Below are positions 1 through 11,196 of a stretch of DNA of 34,904 nucleotides, one piece after another. The notes under the pieces were generated by a model, which was not told the DNA's origin, ran no database searches, and worked only from the letters and a program-made list of their open reading frames with translations. A program made the position numbers and the translations under genes. The DNA comes from Zygnema cylindricum. Lineage: Eukaryota; Streptophyta; Zygnematophyceae; Zygnematales; Zygnemataceae. The stretch is taken from contig JBBHKE010000586.1 of the NCBI GenBank assembly GCA_037447655.1, positions 172,529 to 207,432 on the forward strand, given 5' to 3'. How positions within the stretch are numbered: position 1 is the stretch's first letter; every line of letters begins with the position of its first letter.

Positions 1-78
1 AAGGCCGTTTCTAAAATGTCAGTGAAACAGGCTTCAGTGCTCTGAAACTTTTGGACACCCTAAAATAAAAAAAATCGA

Positions 79-153
79 AGCTATATAGCTGCTATGCTAT
101 ATAACCGCTATATAGCCGTTATATAGCGCTATTAAACTTTAAGCTATATAGCT
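79..153. repeat. Cluster of AGCTATATAGCT palindromes
   Basis: The 12-bp palindrome AGCTATATAGCT occurs at 79-90 and again at 142-153. Shorter versions (GCTATATAGC, TATAGC, CTATATA) fill the space between. The block could extrude small hairpins. No gene adjoins it, so it is described only as a repeat. Confidence 0.6.
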
Positions 154-685
154 TCTTCAAAGTCTCGTGACTTCGGACAAAGTGATTGTAAAATCTTTGC
201 TGGAAAGAAATACGGTTTTTTACTGAAAGTTAGCAGAGTGAAGGAGATCTCTGAGGTACATTGAGGTACACTTGTGAAGTACACGTACGTCATACGCAAG
301 TACGATTTTTCCAGACGAAAAAGGTCGGTTTCAAGATATTCGATGATTTTTGAGATTTGGTTGTTAGCTTACGTGGAACCACTCATATCAAAACACGTAT
401 GTAAAACTTATTTACAAAAGATACGCGATGTACCCGAGGCTTCTGTAATACATAAATTTTGCTGTCCGTACTATTAAAGAGACCTCCTCGTGTAGCCATA
501 ACCAAATAATTATTCATTAGAATTTCAGAATTAGTATTTTTTTGTCGGTTACATTTTGCGGCGTCTACCTTTAAGTCACGGAACGAAAATCACGGCGTAC
601 GTGGCGTATTAGACAATTTGACTTTATCGCAAAAAAAACATATTATATAAAAAAAGAAAAATATTAAATTTTAAAAAATACTATA
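154..685. other. Gene-free stretch
   Basis: I see no convincing coding region here. The only open frame (274-477, 67 codons) shows no recognisable motif and no coding-like composition. The sequence is rich in GTAC and CGTAC words, a feature shared with other TE-like parts of the window. Confidence 0.5.
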
Positions 686-802
686 TATCGCGATAATTTA
701 TGTTGGGCCCGGTACGATATATCGAGGATTCTCCTCGATTGATATTCGATATATCGAATATCGAGATTATCGCGATATGAATTTACCCGATACCCAACAC
801 TA
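686..802 (-). mobile_element. hAT-like miniature element, one arm (inverted relative of the 2628-2981 element)
   Basis: Read on the minus strand this segment begins TAGTGTTGGGTATCGGGTAA and continues through the ATTCGATATATCGAAT core. It matches the left part of the element at 2628-2981 over about 115 bp. The terminus falls at 802. The other terminus was not found upstream, so the copy is truncated or its second end is too diverged to see. Family placement as hAT-like rests on the relative's 8-bp target duplication. Confidence 0.6.
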
Positions 803-2619
803 GTTATTAACACTAATCGGGATTTTTTTTTATTTTTTTTAAATATATATACTAATTAATCCCTAACTGTAATTTGGGTTGTCCTGAATAATAAATACCA
901 GCCCTTTCAATGTCTACAGTAATATGTGTATTTGAACAAAATCTGACAATTTGTACGCCATCGCGCTGTTCACACGGTCGACGGACGAACATATGAGCAC
1001 GTGATATTTGTCGACGAGTTCGCATCTCTTTCTTCAAGTGCACATTCACACGTGTGCGCAATAATGTTAAGTGTCTTTTTATGCCTTTGTAATTCAAAAA
1101 GTACAATTTTGTACAAAAATATCTTGTCCGTACGCCACACTTTTTCCATCGCATTGTACTTCCATTATTAACGCTAATTGAAAATAAAACCCTAATTAGA
1201 ATAATGGAAAAAATAGAATTATGGATTGTATTTCGGGTTTTTTTTTTTTTAAAAAGGGCACCGAATTGGCATTATATACTCTAATAGCGATTGACGGTGT
1301 ACTGTACACCGCGAATCGTAATTAGAGTAAATTACTCTAATTCGGTCGCTCAAAATTTCGACTCTATCACATGAAATATAGTAAATGATTCTATAATTTT
1401 CATTATTATGTTAAAGGGAAAGTTTAATTAGCGTTTTTAATTCTAATATAGGTTCGTTTTAAATAGGGTGGAGTATCGACGACCTCCGACCGTGCAAAAT
1501 TGTACCTTATTAAGTAAAAAAGTACAAATAATGATTTAATACACGTCGTTATCATGTAACTGCGTTTTAATAAACCGCGTAGTGCAAACGTCATGGTGAC
1601 AATAAACTGTACGTTTTGCCAAATTCTCTACGAATACCTTATTTACAGTAGAGGGTATTAGCGTGCCAAATTAGAGTACTAAATTCAATTAGAATAAACT
1701 TCATAGTTGAAACAACTCGATCACATAAATTAGCCTTCATTACTCTAATTTTTCTTTTAAATTTTTGTACTCTAATTTTTCATTACTCTAATAACAATTC
1801 GCGGTGTACCAAATGAAAGAGGAAAGAGACAAAGAGTATTATCCTTAATGTAAGATGATAACCAGAGAGACGACACGGATATTTTCATTCTCTTGCTTCA
1901 GTTTCCAGAAAAGCTGAATAACAGAATAGGTAAATATGAATTGCTATTAGTGTGGACTATTACAGAGCACATCCATTTTCGAGTCAATGTACCAAACCGA
2001 CATTTGACTTACCAACGTGGCTGAATTCATATCCCTCGATGTCAGGAAATTGATGACGGATGCATTAGTTCTCTATCGTAGATCTGAAAAGCATACCGTA
2101 CACAACATTTGTTTGAATCTTGCCACGTAGCGCTTCTCGTTTTCCATCATGTCATCATTAAAATTGGTCGTTGTAAATAAAGGTACTTTCGCATGTAACC
2201 GGCACTATAGTTTTGCAACTTTGTTTTTAGCGAAGATTCTCCGTACTTACTTTCAGGGCATTCGTATCATAGTTCAAAAGTAGGCGTTTTTATGGTAGGC
2301 TTTTGGTCGGCGCCTTTATCGTAAGTTGTGTTATGAGCTTTCCATGTGATCTTCTTAGATCGCTACTTTGATCAACGACCGTCTGATCGTCCGAATGTAA
2401 CGGTGTAAATAAAAAAAATTGGTCCGAATGTTTTAATTGGTCGAATTTTTGGTCAGAATGTTTTAATTGGTCCGAACAGGTGTAAATACAATATGGGTAT
2501 TAAAGTCATATTGTATGTTTTGCATACAATAGGCATGTTGTATGGGCCTACTTTCACCTACTTTTGAACTATGATCCGTATGTAAAGAAATGGAATCGTT
2601 ACTTTAGATTGTGACGGAT
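803..2619. other. Gene-free stretch with TE-like debris
   Basis: No coding region can be supported; the minus-strand frame at 852-1154 has no recognisable domain. The stretch contains repeated ACTCTAAT / ATTAGAGT and GCGGTGTAC words in both orientations (1277-1342, 1665-1810). It also contains repeated 'ggtccgaatgttttaattggt' type segments near 2430-2475. These look like remnants of small inverted-repeat elements. Confidence 0.45.
1277..1342. repeat. Two overlapping palindromes
   Basis: 1277-1329 is an imperfect palindrome of about 53 bp. It reads TACTCTAATAGCGATT on the left and returns as GCGAATCGTAATTAGAGTA on the right, with GGTGTACTGTACACC at the centre. A second palindrome, built on AATTAGAGTA and TACTCTAATT, overlaps at 1320-1342. 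They may be fused ends of two inverted-repeat elements or a snapback structure. Confidence 0.6.
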
Positions 2620-2989
2620 GTAGACGTTAGTGTTAGGTATCGGGTAAATTCATATCGTGATAAATTCGATATTCGATATATCGAATATCCATCCAGCAGA
2701 CTCCTCGATATATCATACCGGGACCAACATAAATTATCGTGATATATATCGCAAAAAATGGGTGTTCGTACAATTCATGTACGAAAAATCGTACGGATCC
2801 CCCCCCCCTCTGAGCGAACGCCACAAGAGGGGGGTGGTTGGAAAAAAAAATCGGAAAAAAAAATCGCATTAATATTCGGATATTTAGCTTCTAGGTTCCT
2901 GGATTCGAAATATCGATTATCAGATACCTAAAATTCGATATATATCGAATATCAGCAATAGGTTTTTGATACCTAATACTAGTAGACGT
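2620..2989. mobile_element. hAT-like MITE with 8-bp target site duplication
   Basis: The element spans 2628-2981 (354 bp). Its ends are inverted repeats: the left end begins TAGTGTTAGGTATC and the right end finishes GATACCTAATACTA. It is flanked by the perfect 8-bp direct repeat GTAGACGT at 2620-2627 and 2982-2989. The interior carries ATTCGATATATCGAAT palindromes but no transposase, so the element is non-autonomous. An 8-bp duplication together with a short TAGTGTT-type terminus fits the hAT superfamily; that assignment is inference from general knowledge of the family. Confidence 0.75.
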
Positions 2990-3059
2990 GGATGTAATTT
3001 GTGACGGTTGTAGACGACTACAACTCACAAGAATTGATGACATATACAAAATAACAGCG

Positions 3060-3400
3060 ATAATAAACATCTAGCTACTTGTGACATTGTAGATGTTTAG
3101 GGTTTGTGACATTTTTACGTCACGCTCAAATTATGATAGCATCGACGTCACAAATTCTAAAATTTTACGCCATCGTTTCTCGAATTTGTTTTTTAATATG
3201 TTGTCACTCTACTTGCTATCAAAATACACCGAAACATAGTCAAAAAAATAGTTTTTTGAGATCTTTCATTTGCTATCATTATTGACATTTTTTATTGCAA
3301 GAAATACACCGAAACATAGTCAAAAAAATAGATTTTTGAGATCTTTCATTTGCTATCATTATTGACATTTTTTATTGCAAGAATTATGAGATAAACGCAA
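3060..3400 (+). repeat. Dispersed direct repeat, copy 1 (copy 2 near 4115-4345)
   Basis: GTGACATTGTAGATGTTTAG at 3081 recurs at 4149. Both copies are followed by a second GTGACAT, then a GCTATCAAA segment and a TTCATTTG segment. The two copies lie about 1.07 kb apart in the same orientation and bracket the repeat at 3515-3895. No function is apparent. Confidence 0.55.
3223..3382 (+). repeat. Recent 80-bp tandem duplication
   Basis: Two adjacent 80-bp copies (3223-3302 and 3303-3382), each beginning AATACACCGAAACATAG, differ at a single base (T at 3252 versus A at 3332). The near identity suggests a recent event. Confidence 0.85.
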
Positions 3401-3514
3401 TAGTGGGAGCGGGAGAGAGAAAGATGCGCTTTCATGGACTTCGCTTTTGCGAAATGGATCCTTTGGCCGAAACCCCCTCCACGGCCCCGATACGGAAAAA
3501 AGCGCACGGAATAA

Positions 3515-3895
3515 GTCACGCACAGGCTGGAAACGTGTAGTGGGTTTTTTTTGGTACTACAGGCACAAAAATTGTCAAAAATTTCTGACACATGCGATAA
3601 CATTTGCCTATCGCTCACCTCGTGGAACTTAATTTAAAATCACATCCCGATGTGATTTTATTTAAAGTTTGAAGATGAACTGAAAAGACGCGGAAGTGGG
3701 CCGAAATGCGCTAGACGACACACAACATCGCGCTAAACGAGAAACACTAGTAAATGTAAAGTTTCAAGGTAACGCAACTTGTACGACGGTCGTTTCAATT
3801 TTCTGGTACGTTTGCGGATTTTCTCGTATTTTTAAAGTTATGGGGGAAAAGGATAGAAAATAACTGTAACTTAGCACATGCACAAGTACCCTAAG
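3515..3895 (+). mobile_element. Dispersed repeat family, copy A
   Basis: This segment matches 14194-14740 over most of its length. Shared blocks include ACGCACAG-CTGGAAACGTG, GCACAAAAATTGT, the GGAACTTAATTTAAAATCAC hairpin arm, GAAATGCGCTAGACGACA, and TTGCGGATTTTCTC. It contains a hairpin, AAATCACATCCCGATGTGATTT, at about 3638-3660. It has no coding capacity. It is most likely a non-autonomous transposable element, but I could not define its exact ends. Confidence 0.65.
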
Positions 3896-4114
3896 GGTGT
3901 GTGCCCATGTAACCAAAACCTTGAAATGATACCTTGGATTTTAGCGCAGATTTTACATTGTACTTTTCAAAGTGTTTCTATGTCAATCATTACTTGCGCT
4001 TCATTACTTCAAATATTTGGCAGTTGTAAACCTGTACAAAATATACGACAACCTACGATAGTACGAAACGGAATGTAGACAACAACCAAACTTCCTAAAA
4101 TTAGTGACGCCTAC

Positions 4115-4345
4115 AAAAACGACGATGATTGTAGACGTGGAGTTTTTTGTGACATTGTAGATGTTTAGGGTTTTGTGACATTGTGAAATCATGCTACCTT
4201 GTGATGTCATTTGTATGTAAAGTTTCTACCATGGCTTCCCGATTTTTTTTTCTTACCTTTAATCATTTGATATGCTATCAAACTGTGACCAAAAATATTA
4301 AAAAAAAAAGGAATTGTTTTTTTCATTTGATACTATTGTTGCTGG
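4115..4345 (+). repeat. Dispersed direct repeat, copy 2
   Basis: This is a diverged copy of 3060-3400. It shares GTGACATTGTAGATGTTTAG at 4149, a following GTGACATTG, and a downstream TATCAAACTGTGACC / TTCATTTGATAC segment. See the first copy for spacing. Confidence 0.5.
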
Positions 4346-4948
4346 ATTTTATTTAAAGATGAGAGAAAGAGGAGCGGTCGAATGACAAAGTTGGGGAGAG
4401 ACGAAGACGTCGTAAACTTTTGCATAGGACCATATGATAATAACGCCAAATTGACGTACTGTCCAAGTTCTAAAATAACACAAAATGTACTTTGGTTTTT
4501 GCCCATTTTTCGTACGGTGTAAGAATTTATCGTTGCAAGTCCCATTTTTTGTGAAAACGACAGAAAAAAACCCTTATTTGAACACATGGGCACACACCCT
4601 GAATATGGCTTGCACAAATAAAGTTGAAACTGACAACATAATAATAATACGAAGATTTTTACCTCCAAAAAAAAATGGTTGAAATGTAAAATTGTTGACG
4701 GCCATTAAAAGGTTAAAAATTAAAATCCTTTCGTACTTAAACTAAAACAAACGTAAAGCAGTTTAAACTCTAACACACAAAGCTACGAAAACAAATACAA
4801 AAATTTAGTAACACAAAGTAACTCTAAGTTATTCGTTAAAAACACAAGGAAAAGAGGGCCCTCGACCCCAAAGCTTCAAACTATGTCACATTATTGGTTT
4901 AAATTACAAATATCATTTATATGCTCCAATTGAACGTCAATCTCTACA

Positions 4949-5054
4949 CAACCATCTTGCAACCGCGCAGTGTCGAACAAGGGTCGAAGCAAGCTTGGAA
5001 CAACCATCATTTGCAACAGTGCACTGTCGAAGAAGGGTCGAAGCAAGCTTGGAA
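4949..5054 (+). repeat. Imperfect 52/54-bp tandem duplication
   Basis: Copies at 4949-5000 and 5001-5054 both begin CAACCATC and end GGGTCGAAGCAAGCTTGGAA. They differ in the middle (CTTGCAACCGCGCAGTG versus ATTTGCAACAGTGCACTG). Confidence 0.8.
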
Positions 5055-5312
5055 TTGTTGAGGTAGACTGACACTAAAAACGTCACAGGTGGGGAAATAT
5101 TAGTTTCGTCTAACTTTGAGGGATAATTGAGCCCAATTCATACGCACTTGCTAAAAGACGAGACTAAAGTTTGAAACACCAAGCAAATGAAATGAAATTG
5201 TCACTCCAATTCCATACGACTAGTCACGATTTTTAAAGGTCGTTGTATCTTGAGTCTTTGCGCCCGTGTACAATGTTGCTCGTGAGGAAACTTGGGATCC
5301 CTTAGAGTTGCT

Positions 5313-5518
5313 AAAAACTACATCACCAAGTGCTCTTTTCACTCCGCAAAAAACCACAAGATCCACTTAAGGGTCACGATACTCGTAGATTGAGAGCATC
5401 GCGCAACCATTTGCGAAAAACTACATCACCAAGTGCTCTTTTCACTCCGCAAAAAACTACAAGATCCACCTAAGGTTCACGATACCCGTAGATTGAGAAC
5501 ATCGCGCAAGCATTTCTC
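5313..5518 (+). repeat. 103-bp tandem duplication
   Basis: Copies at 5313-5415 and 5416-5518 share AAAAACTACATCACCAAGTG, TTTTCACTCCGC, and GTAGATTGAGA-CATCGCGCAA with only a few substitutions. Confidence 0.85.
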
Positions 5519-5844
5519 ACAATTCACATTTGACTATACACATTATTTCACTTAATACTACAAAACAGTCTAGCACGAACCATGTGGTGTGTTGTTGTCC
5601 GCTCCCCACTTTGAAAACAACAAATTAAATGGACTCCCTACTCAATAATAAGGTGACTAAAAAAGACTCTCGTCTTTCGTTTGTCGCATAATGCCGCAAT
5701 TACAACAGTAGTTTTTTTTTTATTTGGATTAAAAACAAAGATTAAAAATCTCGCTAACGGCGAAATTGGGGTTTGATTCCCTTTTTTTTTTCTTTAAATA
5801 TAACCCTAAGTATGTCCCTTACATTCATTATTCATCAATTCACT

Positions 5845-6180
5845 TCACTTCCTATTCGGTCTAGAAATTCTCATCAATCTTAAATTTTTTCTTTCCATAA
5901 TTTTAAATGGATCTGACATTTCCTCATCATTATCTGTGGAATCCTCGTTTATATGGTGTACACATTTTTTGACATCATTAAGTTAAAAGTGGCAATGACT
6001 TTAGTCAACAACATCATTAATAGAAACCTTCATTTTAGGAATTGTAGGTTTTCCCATCCTACTCCTTCTTTTTCTTGTGTATTGCAAGTTTTCTATTTGC
6101 AAGGGTGTTACCATTGTCAAAGTTGTATTCCTTACTCTAGGTATTTTTTCTTTTCCCATTTTCCATCTTCATCTGGCTTT
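5845..6180 (-). pseudogene. Possible decayed coding segment, unrecognised
   Basis: On the minus strand one reading frame runs about 58 codons, meets a stop, then five codons and another stop (near 5980-6005). It continues about 52 codons to a stop at 5845. The frame reads like protein: a basic stretch with YTRKRRSRMGKP, then IPKMKVSINDVVD, and after the stops an acidic stretch EDSTDNDEEMSDPF. I do not recognise a family. A chance frame in moderately AT-rich DNA cannot be excluded. A plus-strand frame (5953-6309) overlaps and looks less protein-like. Confidence 0.2.
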
Positions 6181-6599
6181 CCTTTTTCCTCTACCTCTAT
6201 CTCGCTCCTCCTCGCTGCCTCTCCTGTCCTGCTAAGAAGCAAATCAAATAGAAGCAAGTTGCTTCAACAACTCATAGCAGGAGCTCAGAGCTACAGCTAT
6301 GAGCTATGAGCATAACTGAATTCGAGCTATTCTTCTTCTGACTTCTCTTCTATATCTCCGTTTCCCCCTCTCTCCTCTCACAACCTCTCCCCCCTCCCAA
6401 TATTCCAACCTCAATTCATGTACTGTCATTTTTTCCATCATGCAGGCATGCCGCTTTCCTCCACACTCCAATTAACTTGCAGCTCCAAAGCTATTCGAGC
6501 ACTTTTTTCTGCCCACCCGACCTGGCTACTTCACTCTTCTTTCGGAGAGGAAGCAGTGCTCTTTGCAACCTATCTGGAATTCAAACTCAATTAGTAAAG
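6181..6599. other. Gene-free stretch
   Basis: No coding region is supported. CT-rich patches lie near 6320-6410, with a short inverted arrangement of AGCTATGAGC words near 6270-6312. Confidence 0.4.
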
Positions 6600-7662
6600 A
6601 AATCGCAGTCGTACTCATTGCGTATACATAAATAATAATAATAATAATAATAAAATTAAAAAAAAAAAAAAACTTTACTATCTATAAACTCTCGTTGAAA
6701 GAGTTTTGTGGAGGAGTCCATTTTAACTTCACACACTCAAACAAAAATAAATGTCAAAAAATCGATTTCTACACTGTTGTTGAAAAAGTTTTGTGAAGGA
6801 AATTTTATAAATCAAATTGTAAATAAATTAAATAAATTAAAATCTTAAAGTAAATAAATTAAAATCCTAATAAAATAATAAATTTCAAAATTTATAAAAG
6901 AAATAAATTTATTTATTAATTCATTATTATTTTTGTTTATTAATTTACTAATTTTGGTTTTTTTTTTAAATGAATCTATTTTAACTTCACAAACTCAAAC
7001 AAGTAAAAAACTATTTTATAATCGATTAAAATTGTAAAAAATATCCTTTACATATTTTACGAATTTCAATAAATTAAAATTATAAAAGACATCCGTTTCT
7101 TACATATTAATTGAATTTCAATATTATACAGAATAAGTTTTAACATTCGTTTTCATAAAGTTTTCAATTATCATTTTTTTTTTACAATTCAGTCTTTTTT
7201 TATTTAATAGTATATTTGCAAATTTTTGCAGTAACGAGAATCACTAAATATCTTTAAAAAAGAAAAAAAAATAGTCAATTTAAAGTGATTAGAAGGATCA
7301 ATAATAACCTTAGAAAAATAAAAAAAACATTAAAATTCACTCAAAAAAATGAAAAAAAAATGTGCAAATAATTACTAATCTCAACGACATGGATTTATTT
7401 GACGTAGTTTAGAAATCAATAACTAAATCATGTGCAACTGCAAGTCAACACTTATCTTCCAAAAAAAACTTTATATAAAATTTCCTAAAGATAAAACAAA
7501 CATGTATTTAACGATGGATATATTTTTTTGGGTTTTAAGGATTTTTTCATGGTTTTAAATGCTCATACAAAACTTAAACAAAAAAAATGAAAAAACACAA
7601 TTTTTTTTATATATGTATATATTTAAAAAAAAAAAAACTAGAAAATAACTAAATTATTAAAA

Positions 7663-7665
<3 letters not shown>

Positions 7666-7744
<79 letters not shown>
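7666..7744. repeat. (AT)n microsatellite, about 39 units
   Basis: This is an uninterrupted alternating AT run of about 79 bp, self-complementary and so able to form a cruciform. Confidence 0.95.
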
Positions 7745-7751
<7 letters not shown>

Positions 7752-7828
7752 AAAAATAATAAAAAAAAACAATAAAATTAACAAGTTAATATATTAATTT
7801 TCAGATTTTTTACTTCAGATAATAGGTT

Positions 7829-7928
7829 ACGAATTTCATAAACTAACTCTTGTAAGAAGTATAAGTAGACCGAAGGGTACGAATTTCATAAATTAACTCT
7901 TGTAAGAAGTATAAGTAGACTGAAGGGT
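7829..7928 (+). repeat. 50-bp tandem duplication
   Basis: Two copies (7829-7878 and 7879-7928) begin ACGAATTTCATAAA and end AGTAGACYGAAGGGT. They differ at two positions, both C versus T. Confidence 0.85.
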
Positions 7929-8744
7929 CTGGTAACTATCTTTTAGCTAAATATTATTGATTTTAAAATTTAGCTTTAACTTTCACACATAACCTTTTTT
8001 TTTGTTTTTTAAGGTTTTTTCTGTTTTATTATGTGTTTTAATTTAATTCACTTTTCAATTTTAATTTACTTTACAAATTTGTTTTTTAAAAAATAATTTA
8101 TATTTTAAAATAGCACTCCTATCTTTATAATACTAAAATTGAACTATTTATTGTGGATTTACTAAACATTGCTTGAAGTTAAACACTATTTAGTCTAAGA
8201 TTTAAAAAAAAAAAAAAAATTGAAGCAATAAAAAAAAACCAAAATTATTAAATTAATGATCAATAATTATAATAAATTTATGGCTCTTCAAGAGTAAGGT
8301 TTGACTGCTCTGTTTTGTTTTTTCAGTAGTTTTGTAACGATTTGTTCAACATAAAAGAAAAAAAAAAAAAAAAAAAACAAAAGATAAAAAGAAAATCATT
8401 TAAAAATTACGACATGAAAAGATGATTTTCATTGTCTAGAAAATAAGTTCTTCAAAAATTATTTTTTAAGCTAATTTTTTAATATTGTTATTTTATATTT
8501 TTATTTTAATATTTTTTTATGTTTTTCTATTTATTTAGTTATTTATTAATTGGATTTTTTAATTTTTTGTATTTTTTTTATTTTTTTAAAATAAGTTTTG
8601 TGAGATGATAAAAAAAAAAAGAGAGAAAAAAATAAAAGAGTGGAGAAGAAGAGAAGAGAAAAGGGAAAAAGTGTTAAAGATAGATAGAATGACGGAAGAT
8701 TAGACGTTTATTTTATTTCTCTTTTATTTTTAAATAAGGAAAGA

Positions 8745-8970
8745 AAAAAAAAATGATGTAATTTATAGATGTTTTTCAAATTAAAAAAATAATAATGTAA
8801 TTTATAGAAGTTTTTTTTTTAGTTTTTTTTCTATCATTAATTAAAATATTTTTTTTTTTTTACATTGTTTTATTTTGTTTAAAGGGTTTAACAAAAAAAA
8901 ACAAAAAAAATGATGTAATTTATAAAAGTTATTCAAATTAAAAAAAAAATAACATAATTTATAGAAATTA
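8745..8970 (+). repeat. Degenerate tandem repeat of an ATAATTTATAGAA-type unit
   Basis: The words TGTAATTTATAGATG, TGTAATTTATAGAAG, TGTAATTTATAAAAG and CATAATTTATAGAAA occur four times. Each is followed by a TT-CAAATT or poly-T segment. Confidence 0.6.
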
Positions 8971-9106
8971 TTCAATTTTTTTTTTTTAATTTTTTATTTA
9001 GTCATTATATATTTCAGTAGAAGTTAAGTCACTGCTAACATATTGGTTATTAAAGAGAGAACACGTGAATAAAGAAAAAAAATGTACGAAAAAAAATAAA
9101 ATAATG

Positions 9107-9375
9107 GTTGAAAAGGAGAAAATGAAAGAGATAAAAAACAGGTTTGAATGAATAGATAGCTTTATACAAAAAAAAAGAGAAACATCTCAAAATGACACCT
9201 CTGAGAACTTTTATGTCCATTCTTTTAACGTTATTTCTTTTACTTTTTTGTCCACTAGTTGAAGAGGAGAAAATGAAAGAGATAAAAAAAATGTTAGAAA
9301 GAGAAAATGGTTTTACGAAAAAAAAAAAAGAAACATTTCCATTCTTTTAACATTTTTTTCTTTTCTATTAACCTT
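9107..9375 (+). repeat. Direct repeat of about 150 bp
   Basis: GAGGAGAAAATGAAAGAGAT occurs at about 9264, and a near copy lies at about 9113. Each is followed by an A-run, AGAAACAT, then CCATTCTTTTAAC and a T-rich tail. This is a two-copy tandem duplication with small indels. Confidence 0.65.
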
Positions 9376-9670
9376 TTTTGTTCTTTGAAGTACATTACCA
9401 TAATAAACCATGATTAGATTTGAACTTTCGTTATCTTTTATAAACATTAGATTTTTTTTCAACTAAAGATTTTTTTTCAACTAATTGTTTTCCATTTTAA
9501 ATTTGTTGTCTTTCTTTTGAATAAAATAGTGTACTTTCAAAAATTTATGACTGTTTTTCTCTATTTTGTTTCATTATTTTAATCTAAAACAACCATTTAA
9601 AACTGTTCAAAGTAAGCCAAAAAAGACGAAAAACCCAAAAAAAATGTTAATATCAATTTACGGTAAAATA

Positions 9671-11099
9671 AATTAATATAAACAAACAATGAACTTAAAA
9701 AAAATGAAAAAAAACGTAAGATTGAGAAAAAAAACAAAAACGAAAGTAAAGAAAAAAAAATACGACACCACTACACCACTAAAAAGAAGGTATTCGCCGT
9801 GTTCCACACCATTATTTTGTGTCTTCTTTCTCCAACTTAAAATGAGATGCAACCACGTGTTGACTAGTGGTGCTTTTAACACACGCTGCCAAAAGAGCCA
9901 TTCTGATCCTTCAGCGCTCACGTGAGCCATCCGATTCTATTTTTCGATTGTCATCTGATTCTATTTCTCGTCAATCGTCGTCTTTTAATGCTAGACGTCA
10001 ATCGTCATCCATTCAAGCTTAACGACGCGTAAAATGTTCTTTGCGGCCGTCGTATTATTTATGTTCTATGTGTTTATGTAAGTCCGATGACTTAAAATGA
10101 CTTAGAATTTATTTTTTTGTCTTTCCCTCTCCTCTCTTTTGTTTTATCTTATTCGCTCATTTTCCTTCTCTGTGTTTAAAACAGGAAAAGTATAGTTCCT
10201 ATTGTATTCGTAGTTCTTAGAGCTAAGATATGATAGAAACTGTAGAGGAAGGGAAGCCATGGCTGCCAATAACAGCAAACGCTAAGAGTAAGTGAGATAG
10301 AATAGGTCACTTCCAAAAAGTGTGACCCAATCTAAACTTTAACCTAAGTCTACAAGATTCTATATAGCCGTCCACATTATCCACTAAGGAAATAATAAAG
10401 GGAATAATGAAGGGATGTTCATGAACAGTTTTAAAAATACTTAAACTACATTCCATTTGAGAACGAACATTCAATCAACAAAGTACCACGGCCGCAAAAA
10501 ATATTCTACGCGCGACAAAATTTTGTCATTTGGCGGCTACGCCAAAACAACTACAAATTCACACGTGGCACGACGTCAGAGGTTAGCGGATGAGGATAGG
10601 CGATATCCATAGCGTAGGACATATATGGTATACCACTTTAAGTAGTGTCCTATAGTAGTCGTAAAATTTATGTGGCTGGAAGTAGTTTTTGTAAATAGCT
10701 CGCGGTACTTTAAAGTTCTCTTATTGGTTAAGGATTTAGTAAGCAGACTTTTAGAGTAGGTAGTTTAGACTTACAACTTTTTTTAAACCCTCTTTCCCAA
10801 AGGACATGTGTATAAATCAACTGTCTTTGAACAACCATAAGTAACTGCTCGAATGAACAAGTTAGAGATTTTTTTTTGCGTTAGACTTAGGGGAGTCTTT
10901 TCTTTACACGCGTGAGGCTGGTCACAATCATTGCTTGCCACGGTGGCAGCAATAGTCTGAAGCCTATTGGGATGTTAGATATATCTAGAAGTGGAGGAGA
11001 AATTGTGCATTCAGTGGGAGGTTTCGTGGCCATAGAATTTTAGGTTATAGGCCCACTACCTAAGGTGCCTATATTTGGTGGTTTAGACTTTATCTGTAA
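9671..11099. other. Gene-free stretch, possibly including a copia LTR
   Basis: Frames at 9673-9930 overlap on both strands and carry lysine or phenylalanine runs, so I do not call them. 10600-10900 has an LTR-like texture, with TATAAA at about 10811. Because the downstream copia body lost its 3' side I cannot find a second copy to prove an LTR. I found no methionine-tRNA primer-binding site. An ATGGCTGCC in good start context at about 10259 opens only eight codons. Confidence 0.35.
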
Positions 11100-11104
11100 G
11101 GAAA

Positions 11105-11185
11105 AGAGGGGAAGACGACCCAATGGACAAAGGGGGAGGACGACCCAATAGACAAAAGGGGAGGACAACCCAATGGACGAAAAGG
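11105..11185 (+). repeat. Three-copy 25-26 bp repeat in decayed gag
   Basis: The word GACGACCCAATGGACAAA and close variants occur three times, at about 11114, 11139 and 11165, each followed by a G-rich run. It lies just before the zinc knuckle, where copia gag proteins usually have a low-complexity linker. Confidence 0.7.
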
Positions 11186-11196
11186 GGGGTTTTAAA

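Larger units (their letters stand above)
4346..5844. other. Gene-free stretch with tandem duplications
   Basis: Frames of 65-111 codons at 4333-4682 overlap on opposite strands and show no domain. I see only the two tandem duplications annotated separately at 4949-5054 and 5313-5518, plus homopolymer runs near 5710 and 5780. Confidence 0.5.
6600..9670. repeat. Extreme AT-rich non-coding block of about 3 kb
   Basis: The block is dominated by A-runs, T-runs, TTTAAA and AATAAAT words, and no open frame of note survives. It begins with an (AATA)n/(ATA)n run at about 6629-6652 followed by A14, as at the tail of a retroposon. It contains several internal tandem duplications listed separately. AT-rich repeat decay is the simplest reading; a matrix-attachment or replication role cannot be judged from sequence alone. 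Confidence 0.7.

Noticed and set aside
9673-9930. Overlapping 85- and 78-codon frames on opposite strands
   Set aside because: Lys- or Phe-rich from A/T runs, with no domain; the second halves read plausibly on both strands, so neither is supported.
10600-10900. 5' LTR of the copia element
   Set aside because: The texture is suggestive, but there is no second LTR copy, no clear primer-binding site and no TG...CA boundary pair that can be confirmed.
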